DNA of 14,893 nucleotides from Bacteroidota bacterium (GTDB taxonomy: Bacteria; Bacteroidota; Ignavibacteria; Ignavibacteriales; Ignavibacteriaceae): positions 1-14,893 of the forward strand of contig JAEXTA010000001.1 of assembly GCA_023453665.1 (NCBI GenBank), written 5' to 3'. Position 1 is the stretch's first letter, and each line of letters opens with the position of its first letter. The position numbers were made by a program, and so were the translations under genes. This document shows positions 8,380-14,893 of the stretch, piece after piece. The notes under the pieces are model-generated. The model was not told the DNA's origin. It saw only the letters and a list, made by a program, of their open reading frames with translations, and did not search any database.

Positions 8380-9267
8380 ATGATTTTCAAAATAAAAAAA
8401 ATAGCTGTATTAGCCTTAATTATTTTTTGTGCACAACAGATAAATTCCCAGGATAATCAACGTGAAATTGAACTGACAGGAAATCTTCTTGCTGATTCAA
8501 AATTACTGATGATAAATTCTGATAACGTTAATCCTCAGATACAATTACCTCAGTCTGAAAAAAAATCTGCTTTACTGGCAGGCGTACTTTCATTTGTAGT
8601 TCCCGGAGCCGGAGAAGTTTATGCTGAAAGCTACTGGAAAGCAGGAATCTTTATCGCAATAGAAGCAGCATTAATAACTACTGCAATTATTCATGATAAT
8701 AAAGGTGATACTCAGACAGAAAAGTTTGAAAAATATGCTAATGAAAACTGGAGTGTTAGAAAATATGCTGAATGGACATTGGAGAATGTGGCAGATCCTG
8801 CATCAACAATTTATAACCCCGGAATAAATCCGGCAGACTACCAGGTTATTAATCCTGATGGTTCAATTAACTGGGGCGAATTAAACAGGCTTGAACGTGC
8901 GGGCATTTATGGATATACACATGCATTACCTTTGCCTGGCGATCAGCAGTATTATGAAATGATAGGGAAGTATCATCAGTTCAGCCACGGCTGGAACGAC
9001 GCGAACTTTGATGATACAGATTACAGGATACTATCACCAAATTATCTTTATTATTCAGGTGAACGCGGAAAGGCTAATGACTATTATAACATTGCCTCCA
9101 AAGCTGTAATTGGTATCTATGTAAACCATTTCTTAAGCGTGCTTGACGCTGTCTGGACTACAATAAATTATAATAAAGATTTAACCGTTAAGTTCAGGTT
9201 GGAACAGAATAACCTTGTAAGAGAAATTGATTTTATTCCAACATTGCACATGAGTTATAGTTTTTAG
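8380..9267 (+). CDS. Exported DUF5683-like membrane-associated protein, function unknown
   Basis: The product has 295 residues with an N-terminal signal peptide or anchor (1-23, ending INSQ). Residues 62-104 read as two hydrophobic segments joined by VVPGAGEVYAESYWKAGI, close to the DUF5683 pattern (PGxGQxYN..YWK) found in Bacteroidota. The rest is polar and rich in Tyr, Asn and Asp, with YYNIASKAVIGIYVNHFLSVLDAVWT near 230-255 giving a further hydrophobic stretch. AAGGAA at 8369-8374 is a good ribosome site 5 bases before the ATG. It starts 38 bases after the peptidase-barrel gene and ends the co-directional run. No enzymatic motif was seen; a role in the envelope is inferred from targeting and neighbours only. 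Confidence 0.65.
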   Translation: MIFKIKKIAVLALIIFCAQQINSQDNQREIELTGNLLADSKLLMINSDNVNPQIQLPQSEKKSALLAGVLSFVVPGAGEVYAESYWKAGIFIAIEAALITTAIIHDNKGDTQTEKFEKYANENWSVRKYAEWTLENVADPASTIYNPGINPADYQVINPDGSINWGELNRLERAGIYGYTHALPLPGDQQYYEMIGKYHQFSHGWNDANFDDTDYRILSPNYLYYSGERGKANDYYNIASKAVIGIYVNHFLSVLDAVWTTINYNKDLTVKFRLEQNNLVREIDFIPTLHMSYSF

Positions 9268-9281
9268 ATTTGCTTAGTGTT

Positions 9282-9343
9282 CTTTGTGGTATTAAGAATT
9301 TAACCACAAAGTTCACAAAAAAATTTGCACAAAGACCACAAAG
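9282..9343. repeat. CACAAAG inverted repeat between convergent genes, probable two-way terminator
   Basis: CTTTGTGGT (9282-9290) pairs with ACCACAAAG (9303-9311) over a 12-base loop, and a further direct copy ACCACAAAG lies at 9335-9343, ending just before the stop of the minus-strand gene. Related CACAAAG/CCGCAAAG sequences recur near 12660 and 14702. The position between two convergent stop codons fits a bidirectional terminator, and the recurrence fits a dispersed intergenic repeat. Confidence 0.55.
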
Positions 9344-9344
9344 T

Positions 9345-10181
9345 TTAAAAGTTCATTCGGAAGGAAATAACAGGCGTCCTGTCAACAATACTTACATTTA
9401 CATTCTTTAATATCTTCGCATCTTCGTTCAGGTAAAAATCATAAATCACATTTGAAATGATTGTGCCTACTGCCGCGCCAACAATCACATCAGTCAGATA
9501 ATGTTTATTATCCTGCATTCTTGAATAGCCGACATATCCCGCCCAGCCGTAAAGTGTGAGAAAGGAAACTGCTTTAAGACTTTTTCTTAATACGTCATTG
9601 TTCGCTGTCATTGGTGATGAGTCAAGATAATCATCAATTTCCCTATAAAGAAAAGATGAAGCAGCAAATGCAGTCGAAGTATGCCCGCTGAAAAAACTTT
9701 TTGTATCGGAACCATCCGGTCGTCTTCTTCCGATAGTCTCTTTAGTAATGTCAGTTATAGCAAAAGTGTAAAGAATTGATTTACCGAAAAGAAAAATATG
9801 TTTGTAATCTTCTTTATCTGTCGAGGAAGGAGCAATAAGATTTTTACCGAGTGTAAAAGCTAAGCGCGAATAAAAAATAATGTTGGGAAAATAATGTGGA
9901 TCAAGACTTCCAACTGAAACTCTTCCGCTTTTCCCGATATTATCTTGGATGTTCGATTCAAACGAAGATGGTCTTACAGATAACTTATCATCTTCCTCTA
10001 TACGAATGTTATTCCTTGAAAGCATATAACCTGTGAGCAAAAGATCATGCCAGCTTAATCCTTCTGTAACACCTTGCACAGCCGCGTTTTGAATTTTTTT
10101 TAAGTTACCTGTAAGAGATAAACTCTGCGGAAGTATTATTGAATTTGATATGACAATTATGAAGATAAACCTGTTAAACAT
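9345..10181 (-). CDS. PAP2-family phosphatase, exported
   Basis: The product has 278 residues with an N-terminal signal segment (about 1-20). It carries all three parts of the PAP2 phosphatase signature: K147-X6-RP154-155 (KETIGRRRP), SGH at 165-167 (FSGH instead of the common PSGH) and SR220-221-X5-H227-X3-D231 (SRMQDNKHYLTD). The family removes phosphate from phosphatidic acid, undecaprenyl pyrophosphate, lipid A or similar lipids, usually with the active site facing the periplasm; the substrate here cannot be told. Hydrophobic stretches around 134-143, 169-178 and 231-247 are weaker than in integral six-helix PAP2 enzymes, and the protein ends in a Phe-terminated strand-like tail. It lies 243 bases downstream of the CotH-like gene on the same strand, with a repeat between. 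A weak ribosome site (GGGG, 10186-10189) precedes the ATG. Confidence 0.85.
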   Translation of the reverse strand: MFNRFIFIIVISNSIILPQSLSLTGNLKKIQNAAVQGVTEGLSWHDLLLTGYMLSRNNIRIEEDDKLSVRPSSFESNIQDNIGKSGRVSVGSLDPHYFPNIIFYSRLAFTLGKNLIAPSSTDKEDYKHIFLFGKSILYTFAITDITKETIGRRRPDGSDTKSFFSGHTSTAFAASSFLYREIDDYLDSSPMTANNDVLRKSLKAVSFLTLYGWAGYVGYSRMQDNKHYLTDVIVGAAVGTIISNVIYDFYLNEDAKILKNVNVSIVDRTPVISFRMNF

Positions 10182-10297
10182 TTTTCCCCGTTATTTTAGT
10201 CTGATTTTTTCAAATGATTTTCTTTTGTATTTAATTTGAATCTGAACCACTTTTCAATAGTGAACAAATTTCACTAGTACTTTCAAATTACTAAACT

Positions 10298-10372
10298 GTC
10301 ATTCTGTCCGCAGCGGCGGATTATTTCAGGATCTGCTCAGTTTAATATATCCCGAAACCAGTTCGGGATGAC
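10298..10372. repeat. Compound palindromic intergenic element with GTCAT ends
   Basis: The 243-base gap 10182-10424 has no credible gene. Within it, GTCAT (10298-10302) and ATGAC (10368-10372) bound about 75 bases holding two hairpins: TCCGC/GCGGA (10307-10311 with 10316-10320) and an 8-bp stem ATCCCGAA/TTCGGGAT (10349-10356 with 10362-10369). A separate hairpin TAGTGAA/TTCACTA occurs at 10258-10276. The pattern resembles MITE-like elements that recur between genes in environmental Bacteroidota; only one copy is present here, so this is by resemblance. The gap may also hold the PAP2 promoter, which I cannot place. Confidence 0.5.
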
Positions 10373-10424
10373 TCGGTATAAAATTAGGATAACGCTCACT
10401 TTTTTTTCAATGACAAAATACATC

Positions 10425-11531
10425 CTATAGATTATCGAGAATAATCCTTCTTCTGTTTACCACAAAATCTTTTATGGCAGCTATATCATTGTCAAGATTG
10501 AATCCCGCCAGTCCAAGATGCGGATCGAGATAATATGCGGTTTTTATTTTGTTATAAATTGTATCTACGATTGGGAAAAGATTTTCTTCAGTAAATATTT
10601 CGTTACAGATATATCTTAATTCATTCCTGTACATCGAATCGATCTGCGGATTAGTTTTCAGCTTACGCATAATTTCATTATCACCGTATATGATGGGCTG
10701 AAACTGCGGATCAAATGAACGGTCAAAATCCCAGGGAATGATCTGGTAAGCGGAATCAGATGAACTTTTATATAAATACATATTGTTGGTAAAGCCGTCA
10801 ACGCTCGCGATTATTGTTGATACAGCATGATACCTCAGATAATTTTTTATATCGAGATATTTGCCTAATTGTGTTAAAAGATTTTCTGAACTTGTTGTAT
10901 CGATTGCATTGAAGAATTCAGCAAGGTTATTTAAGTTATCATCGTCTGGAATTTCTTTGTCAAAATTTGTGTGAATGTTATTCTGCCCGATCATACTGAA
11001 CTTTGCTTCGAATCTAACTTTAATCAATTCGTGAACAGGAAGATTTCTTTTAAGGAAAAAGTTTTCATCAATTCTTTCTATGAGTTTATAAGCACCTTTA
11101 TTTTTATCGTTGAGTATCAGAAATATTTCAGATGAATTAAAAACAGGGAAACCCAATTGAAGAAATATATACGATGCCAATGTCGTCTTTGTGAAGGATC
11201 TGTCATAAACCTGAGCGCTTAAGTTAAATGTACTTTCGTTTTCAATAAGTCCGTCAAGAGTCGTAACGGAGTAAGACCATTTGGGAAAAAACCTTGAACC
11301 GGCTCCTGAAGCTTCGATGTTTCCGTTTATCAACTCGTCATTATATAAAAGTTTCACCGCAACATTTGTATTGCCGAACCTGTTTTCAAGAAGCATCTGG
11401 TAATCTTCAGTGTTTATCTGTGCATCAACAACGGGTAGAGTGTTTTGCGCTTTAACCGGGTTGACTTCGTTCACTGTCTCGCAGGAAGAAAAGATCAACG
11501 CAGCAAAAAATAGATACAGATATTTTTTCAT
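10425..11531 (-). CDS. CotH-kinase-family lipoprotein
   Basis: The product has 368 residues with a lipoprotein signal: hydrophobic residues 5-14, then FSSC with Cys17 as the lipidated residue. CotH proteins are atypical protein kinases first described as phosphorylating spore-coat proteins; related domains occur widely in non-spore-formers, where targets are mostly unknown. Motifs seen in order: ASGAGSRFFPKWSY (74-87, matching the CotH RGxxS..PK region), GAYKLIERID (146-155, with Glu152), VDGFTNNMYLY (244-254, with Asp245 and Asn249/250), and PWDFDRSFD (266-274), the metal-binding WDxDxSF signature. The key acidic residues are present, so activity is plausible. Its ATG overlaps the stop of the porin gene by one base (TAATG at 11529-11533), so the two are probably translationally coupled. 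The lipid anchor places it at a membrane facing the periplasm or outside. Confidence 0.8.
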   Translation of the reverse strand: MKKYLYLFFAALIFSSCETVNEVNPVKAQNTLPVVDAQINTEDYQMLLENRFGNTNVAVKLLYNDELINGNIEASGAGSRFFPKWSYSVTTLDGLIENESTFNLSAQVYDRSFTKTTLASYIFLQLGFPVFNSSEIFLILNDKNKGAYKLIERIDENFFLKRNLPVHELIKVRFEAKFSMIGQNNIHTNFDKEIPDDDNLNNLAEFFNAIDTTSSENLLTQLGKYLDIKNYLRYHAVSTIIASVDGFTNNMYLYKSSSDSAYQIIPWDFDRSFDPQFQPIIYGDNEIMRKLKTNPQIDSMYRNELRYICNEIFTEENLFPIVDTIYNKIKTAYYLDPHLGLAGFNLDNDIAAIKDFVVNRRRIILDNL

Positions 11532-12547
11532 TAAAAGTTTACCTGTAATTCTAAAAACAATCTTGAATCATCGCTGCTGTATTTTGACTGGAATTTATTT
11601 TTAGCGAACAATCCGTTCCCATTAATTTTTAATCTTACATCTTTGTGAAAAAAAAGATTAACGCCAATGATAGTCTGTACAGTATGAATATCAGAATCAT
11701 TTATATCAGGAGCAAAATAACCGAGCAGCAAAACCGGCTCAATAAACTTTATTACATCACCACCAATATCAAACACAAAAGAACCGGCAACACGAACAGC
11801 AGTCGCGTTGACTTTCTTTTCATCATTCATCAGTAAATATCTTACCTGCTCTTCCGGATTACCGACATAACTTAATTCAATATTCGCGTTGAGTGAGTTT
11901 GATTCATAACCGGCATCGGCCGCGAAACCGTTTACGTTTATAGGTTCTTCACCGCCTTTGTGCAGGTACATATAATTAGCTGAGTAAATAAAATTTCCGC
12001 AGTGATAACTGAACCTGTTTGCCCAGCCGAATGCGAGAGAATTATTCTTGAATAATGATGAGTAATATGAAATAGGGAAGTCGGGATCTTTGTCAGAGTA
12101 TTTGCTGTAAACCTGTAAACTTACGCTTCGCTGCGTATAACCGAATTCAGAAAAGTTATCGTGAATTAAACTTCTCTCGATGAACACGGATTCTTCCCTG
12201 TTAATTAACTGCTCATAACCAAAAGGAGTTTTAATATTGCCGACTTTGAATTTCATTCTCCGCATATATTCAAACTTAACTGAAAACTCTCGAAGCCTTA
12301 CCATATTATCTTCTGAACTTCCGCGGAGTTCAAGTTGGGCTTCAATGTCTTTGTTGACTTTATAATCCGCCTGGAATTTTCCTTCATAAAAAACTTCCTG
12401 GTTATTTTTTATAAGAGGATTCCTGTTCCAGAATTTATAACCGGTAGAACCATAACCGGAAAATTCCATTTGTGCGAATAAGTTGTTTTGAAATACGAAA
12501 AGGATAAGTACCAATGAAGCAAAAATGAGAAGCTGATAAATTTTCAT
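11531..12547 (-). CDS. Outer-membrane porin, OprO/OprP (phosphate-selective porin) family
   Basis: The product has 338 residues, with a signal peptide cleaved near Ala25 (LFA-Q), then amphipathic barrel strands ending in VNF with a terminal Phe. The strongest family mark is KVGNIKTPFGYEQL at 101-114 followed by FIERSL (122-127), the GxxKxPFGxE...ERS pattern of OprO/OprP-type porins. In Pseudomonas these take up phosphate or pyrophosphate, but many Bacteroidota relatives are not shown to be phosphate specific. It is shorter than the roughly 420-residue classical members. It is the first gene of the minus-strand pair with the CotH-like lipoprotein. No Shine-Dalgarno site is seen before the ATG, and no certain promoter could be picked in the upstream 253-base gap. 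Confidence 0.75.
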   Translation of the reverse strand: MKIYQLLIFASLVLILFVFQNNLFAQMEFSGYGSTGYKFWNRNPLIKNNQEVFYEGKFQADYKVNKDIEAQLELRGSSEDNMVRLREFSVKFEYMRRMKFKVGNIKTPFGYEQLINREESVFIERSLIHDNFSEFGYTQRSVSLQVYSKYSDKDPDFPISYYSSLFKNNSLAFGWANRFSYHCGNFIYSANYMYLHKGGEEPINVNGFAADAGYESNSLNANIELSYVGNPEEQVRYLLMNDEKKVNATAVRVAGSFVFDIGGDVIKFIEPVLLLGYFAPDINDSDIHTVQTIIGVNLFFHKDVRLKINGNGLFAKNKFQSKYSSDDSRLFLELQVNF

Positions 12548-12601
12548 ATAATAAATTGTGTTGTTGGAAAGATGTCCCGAACATTGCTGCGAATATAATA
12601 A

Positions 12602-12637
12602 AAGAGATGAACTTTATCTCTTCACATTCTTTGTGAA
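12602..12637. repeat. Two small hairpins in the divergent intergenic region
   Basis: The 253-base gap 12548-12800 separates divergently transcribed genes and has no convincing full gene. AAGAGAT/ATCTCTT (12602-12608 with 12616-12622) and TTCACA/TGTGAA (12621-12626 with 12632-12637) form adjacent hairpins whose arms share two bases, so they are mutually exclusive at that junction. They could be operator-like sites, or the edge of the repeat that follows. Confidence 0.35.
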
Positions 12638-12659
12638 AAGCAGAGATGTTTGAGTTTCA

Positions 12660-12714
12660 CTTTGTGTGCTTTGTGGTTTATACTCTTTTTTAAACCGCAA
12701 AGAGCGGAGAGAAA
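12660..12714. repeat. CACAAAG/CCGCAAAG repeat, copy with intact hairpin
   Basis: CTTTGTGGTTTA (12669-12680) pairs with TAAACCGCAAAG (12691-12702): 12 pairs with one wobble and a 10-base loop. The direct sequence CCGCAAAGAGCGGAGAGAAA (12695-12714) recurs exactly at 14738-14757, and ACTTTGTGTG recurs upstream of both. The two copies flank the 12801-14699 gene in the same orientation. It lies upstream of the candidate promoter, so it is unlikely to be that gene's own terminator. Confidence 0.6.
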
Positions 12715-12720
12715 AACTCG

Positions 12721-12747
12721 TTGCAAGTTGTCAGGTGAAAATATAAT
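12721..12747 (+). promoter_or_regulatory. Candidate promoter for the 12801 cargo gene
   Basis: TTGCAA (12721-12726) and a perfect TATAAT (12742-12747) are separated by 15 bases, shorter than the usual 17. Transcription would start near 12754, just before an AGAGGAAG ribosome site at 12755-12762 and a short reading frame. Only the -10 box is convincing. Confidence 0.3.
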
Positions 12748-12766
12748 TTGGATGAGAGGAAGTTTT

Positions 12767-12793
12767 ATGACAATTACTTTCAAACAAGAATGA
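12767..12793 (+). other. Possible 8-codon leader reading frame upstream of the cargo gene
   Basis: ATG at 12767 follows AGAGGAAG (12755-12762) at a usable spacing and encodes MTITFKQE before TGA (12791-12793). The main ATG at 12801 lies 7 bases beyond this stop, with GAGGG at 12792-12796 as its own ribosome site overlapping the short stop codon. The arrangement would allow coupled re-initiation, but a frame this short can arise by chance. Confidence 0.25.
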
Positions 12794-12800
12794 GGGCAGA

Positions 12801-14699
12801 ATGAAAATATTTCAAATCAAATCAGCACTTTTAATTATTCTGCTTAACACTATCATTTTCCCCCAATGGTCAACCGATCCCAACAACAACCTGATAGTTG
12901 GTTATGGTTTAGATCCGAATATCTGCAGCGACAGCGCAGGCGGCTGTTATATCACTTACGATTACGACAACCTTTCCTATCCACGCAAACTTGCACTTGA
13001 AAGAATAGACAGGTATGGCTATAAACCGTGGGGTACAAAAAAACAAATAATGGGTGAACTGCCTGGCCAATGGAATGCAGAGTTAATTGAAGATGGCGAA
13101 GGTGGAGTAATAATAAGTTTCCAAGACCTTTTCGAAAATATTCCACAAGTCATACAGAAAATTAGAGTTCAAAAGGTTGACAGCAGTGGGAATTTTTTGT
13201 GGGGTACATCAGGAATAAATGTAACACTTGAAGACAATAACCAAGGATCACAAAATTTAGTTAGTGATGGCAGTGGAGGATGTGTTATTGCGTGGAAGAC
13301 ATTCAGTTCAGTTTTTTATGTAAACAGAATAAGTGAAAACGGCGAACGATTATGGAGCGATAGTGGATTAGTATTAGGAGAAAGTAACTTTAGTGGAACA
13401 AAACCGAGGGTGATTAGAGCATCCGATGGATATTATTATGTGGAAACAGGCGAATACATATACAGATTAAGAGACAACGGAGAAATAGTTAGAAAGGACA
13501 GTGTTGCATTAGGTTATACAATATCCGACAATGAAGGTGGAATAGTATTAAGCAGCAGAGTATGGAATGGTATGATACCAAAGCTTGTAGCACAAAGAAA
13601 AGACTCACTTGGGAATAATTTATGGCAGGAACCTTATATTGAAATTGCTGATAGTCTTCACATTAATTCTGTTCCAATGGTAAGCTATAGTTCAGGATAT
13701 TATTATTATAGCTGGTATGGAACGAAGAATGGAATAAACAAAGTAACAAGATTTCAGGCACTAAGGCAGGATGGAAGTAAACTTTTTTCCGATATCGGTA
13801 TTCAGATTTCAAATCCGCCCTTAAACGGAACTATAATTATCCCATTGGCAGAAAACAGAACAGGGTTTGTTTATTATAGTAGTGACTTTTTACCTGATTC
13901 TTTACTTATTCAAACTTATGATACACTTGGAAATAAAGTATGGCAAATATCGGGTGTTCATCTTGCACATCCTCCAATTGAATCTCAATCATTTACAGCT
14001 GACAAAAATGGGGGGTTCATAATTGGAGGTACAAAAAATGAATTTACAATTGTAGTTCAGCAAGTCAGTCGGAATGGTAATTTGGGTGAAGTGCTACCAG
14101 TACCAGTAGAACTACTTTCATTTACTGGTAAAGCTAATGATAAAAAAATAATACTCAATTGGATTACTGCGACAGAGCTAAACAACCAGGGTTTTGAAAT
14201 TGAAAGATTAAAAGATCAAAAGATTGAAGGTTCGAATGAATGGGAGAAGATAGGTTTTGTCGAAGGACACGGAACAACAACAGAAACTCACACATATTCC
14301 TTCATTGACAATGAAATCTTATCAGGGAAAATAAAATACAGACTGAAGCAAATTGACTTTGATGGGACATTTGAATACTCAAATGAAATAGAAATTGATG
14401 TTGATTTGACACCAAAAGAATTTGTGCTTCAGCAGAATTATCCTAACCCCTTCAACCCTTCAACAAAAATAAAGTTTACAATTCCTGCCGTAGAGACGCA
14501 TCGCGATGCGTCTCTACTGACAACGTTACAAGTTTACGACATACTCGGCAATGAAGTTGCAACATTAGTAAACGAAACAAAACCCGCAGGCACTTACGAA
14601 GTTGAGTTTAATGCGGAAGGAATAACAAGCGGGGTTTATTTTTATCAACTAAAAGCGGGACACAATATTTCAACAAAAAAACTTTTACTGCTGAAATAA
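12801..14699 (+). CDS. T9SS cargo with propeller-like repeats, FN3-like module and type A sorting domain
   Basis: The product has 632 residues. Residues 1-21 form a signal peptide. Residues about 25-435 hold repeats of about 45-57 residues, each with a turn like DSSGNFLW: clear turns end at 77, 134, 185, 275, 329 and 381, with weaker ones near 230 and 430, and DGxGG strands between them (98-102, 156-160). This suggests a beta-propeller of seven or eight blades. Residues about 434-533 (PVELLSFTGK, then ILNWITATELNNQGFEIER) match the FN3-like module that commonly precedes sorting domains. Residues 545-632 are the type A sorting domain: QNYPNPFNPSTKIKF, LQVYDILGNEVATLV, SGVYFYQL and a final KKLLLLK. 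It is therefore a PorV/PorU client, exported and anchored or released at the surface. Residues 564-572 come from a 28-bp palindrome. Ligand unknown. Confidence 0.8.
   Translation: MKIFQIKSALLIILLNTIIFPQWSTDPNNNLIVGYGLDPNICSDSAGGCYITYDYDNLSYPRKLALERIDRYGYKPWGTKKQIMGELPGQWNAELIEDGEGGVIISFQDLFENIPQVIQKIRVQKVDSSGNFLWGTSGINVTLEDNNQGSQNLVSDGSGGCVIAWKTFSSVFYVNRISENGERLWSDSGLVLGESNFSGTKPRVIRASDGYYYVETGEYIYRLRDNGEIVRKDSVALGYTISDNEGGIVLSSRVWNGMIPKLVAQRKDSLGNNLWQEPYIEIADSLHINSVPMVSYSSGYYYYSWYGTKNGINKVTRFQALRQDGSKLFSDIGIQISNPPLNGTIIIPLAENRTGFVYYSSDFLPDSLLIQTYDTLGNKVWQISGVHLAHPPIESQSFTADKNGGFIIGGTKNEFTIVVQQVSRNGNLGEVLPVPVELLSFTGKANDKKIILNWITATELNNQGFEIERLKDQKIEGSNEWEKIGFVEGHGTTTETHTYSFIDNEILSGKIKYRLKQIDFDGTFEYSNEIEIDVDLTPKEFVLQQNYPNPFNPSTKIKFTIPAVETHRDASLLTTLQVYDILGNEVATLVNETKPAGTYEVEFNAEGITSGVYFYQLKAGHNISTKKLLLLK
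14490..14517. repeat. Perfect 28-bp palindrome inside the sorting-domain coding sequence
   Basis: The left arm GTAGAGACGCATCG (14490-14503) is followed with no spacer by its exact reverse complement (14504-14517). It reads in frame as VETHRDASL (residues 564-572), between the first strand (KIKFTIP) and second strand (LQVYDILG) of the sorting domain, where sister domains normally have a short loop. It is likely a small mobile or dispersed palindromic repeat that entered the gene without breaking it. Confidence 0.8.
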
Positions 14700-14701
14700 A
14701 T

Positions 14702-14757
14702 ACTTTGTGTGTTTTTTGGGTTTATCCTCTTTTTTTACCGCAAAGAGCGGAGAGAAA
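14702..14757. repeat. CACAAAG/CCGCAAAG repeat, second same-orientation copy
   Basis: It begins 2 bases after the stop codon of the cargo gene. It shares ACTTTGTGTG and CCGCAAAGAGCGGAGAGAAA with the copy at 12660-12714, but the left arm has changed (TTTTGGGTTTA), so the long hairpin is weakened; CCGC/GCGG at 14738-14750 can still pair. The T-rich stretch TCCTCTTTTTTT (14725-14736) may help termination. The rest of the gap up to 14843 holds nothing I recognise. Confidence 0.5.
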
Positions 14758-14843
14758 ATGCAAAGAGCACTAAGACTAAAAAGGAACGCTTTGCTACTGA
14801 AACCATAATGAACTAATTTAAAGCGAGTAAGTTTAGTTTAATT

Positions 14844-14893
14844 ATGAAACGAATATCTTTCTTTTTTCTAATAACTCTTATCATTCCCGCTTA
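14844..14893 (+). CDS. Start of a secreted protein gene, truncated by the window end
   Basis: ATG at 14844 opens a frame that stays open to the last base, giving MKRISFFFLITLIIPA: two basic residues then a hydrophobic run, as expected for a signal peptide. There is no strong ribosome site before it (only GCGAG near 14823). Only 16 full codons are present, so family and function cannot be told. Confidence 0.5.
   Translation, partial: MKRISFFFLITLIIPA

Noticed and set aside
11410..11836. Two plus-strand frames opposite the CotH and porin genes
   Set aside because: They are antisense to genes with clear family motifs and have no family marks of their own.
12952..13146. 64-codon minus-strand frame inside the cargo gene
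   Set aside because: It is antisense to the repeat-containing cargo gene, with no ribosome site or motif.
13789..13798. CCGATATCGG palindrome in the cargo gene
   Set aside because: A 10-base palindrome is expected by chance in a window of this size and nothing around it suggests a site.

Overview
The window looks like part of a chromosome from an Ignavibacteria-type member of the Bacteroidota/Chlorobi group. The signs are AT-rich DNA, type IX secretion (T9SS) genes, C-terminal sorting domains built on the NYPNPFNPST consensus, and Shine-Dalgarno-like sites (for example GGAGGA before porV). Assignment below phylum level is inference from these family traits. Every gene seen appears to encode an extracytoplasmic or outer-membrane protein; no tRNA, rRNA, CRISPR array, transposase or phage gene was seen.

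Region 1 (1-9267, + strand) is a run of five co-oriented genes. It holds the 3' end of porU (T9SS sortase), porV (outer-membrane shuttle), a 1010-residue M6-peptidase-like protein whose HExxH zinc site is gone, a 1031-residue fusion of a gluzincin-type peptidase, a TolB-like propeller and an outer-membrane barrel, and a 295-residue DUF5683-like protein. PorU and PorV handle export and anchoring of CTD proteins, and the M6-like protein carries a CTD, so it is a plausible client encoded with its own export machinery. Two strong hairpins bracket the M6-like gene: one inside its signal-peptide codons and one over its stop codon. They could set different expression levels along the run. A CACAAAG-type hairpin closes the run.

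Region 2 (9345-12547, - strand) holds, in transcription order, an OprO/OprP-like porin, a CotH-kinase-like lipoprotein overlapping it by one base (TAATG), and, after a 243-base spacer with a repeat element, a PAP2-family phosphatase. All three families have a link to phosphate or phosphoryl transfer, which suggests but does not prove a shared envelope role.

Region 3 (12801-14893, + strand) holds a T9SS cargo with a propeller-like repeat body, an FN3-like module and a sorting domain. A perfect 28-bp palindrome lies in frame inside the sorting domain. A truncated secreted-protein gene starts at 14844 and runs off the window. Related CACAAAG/CCGCAAAG repeats sit at three gene boundaries (about 9282, 12660 and 14702). 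No gene-free gap exceeds 300 bases; the two largest (10182-10424 and 12548-12800) hold repeats and candidate promoters.
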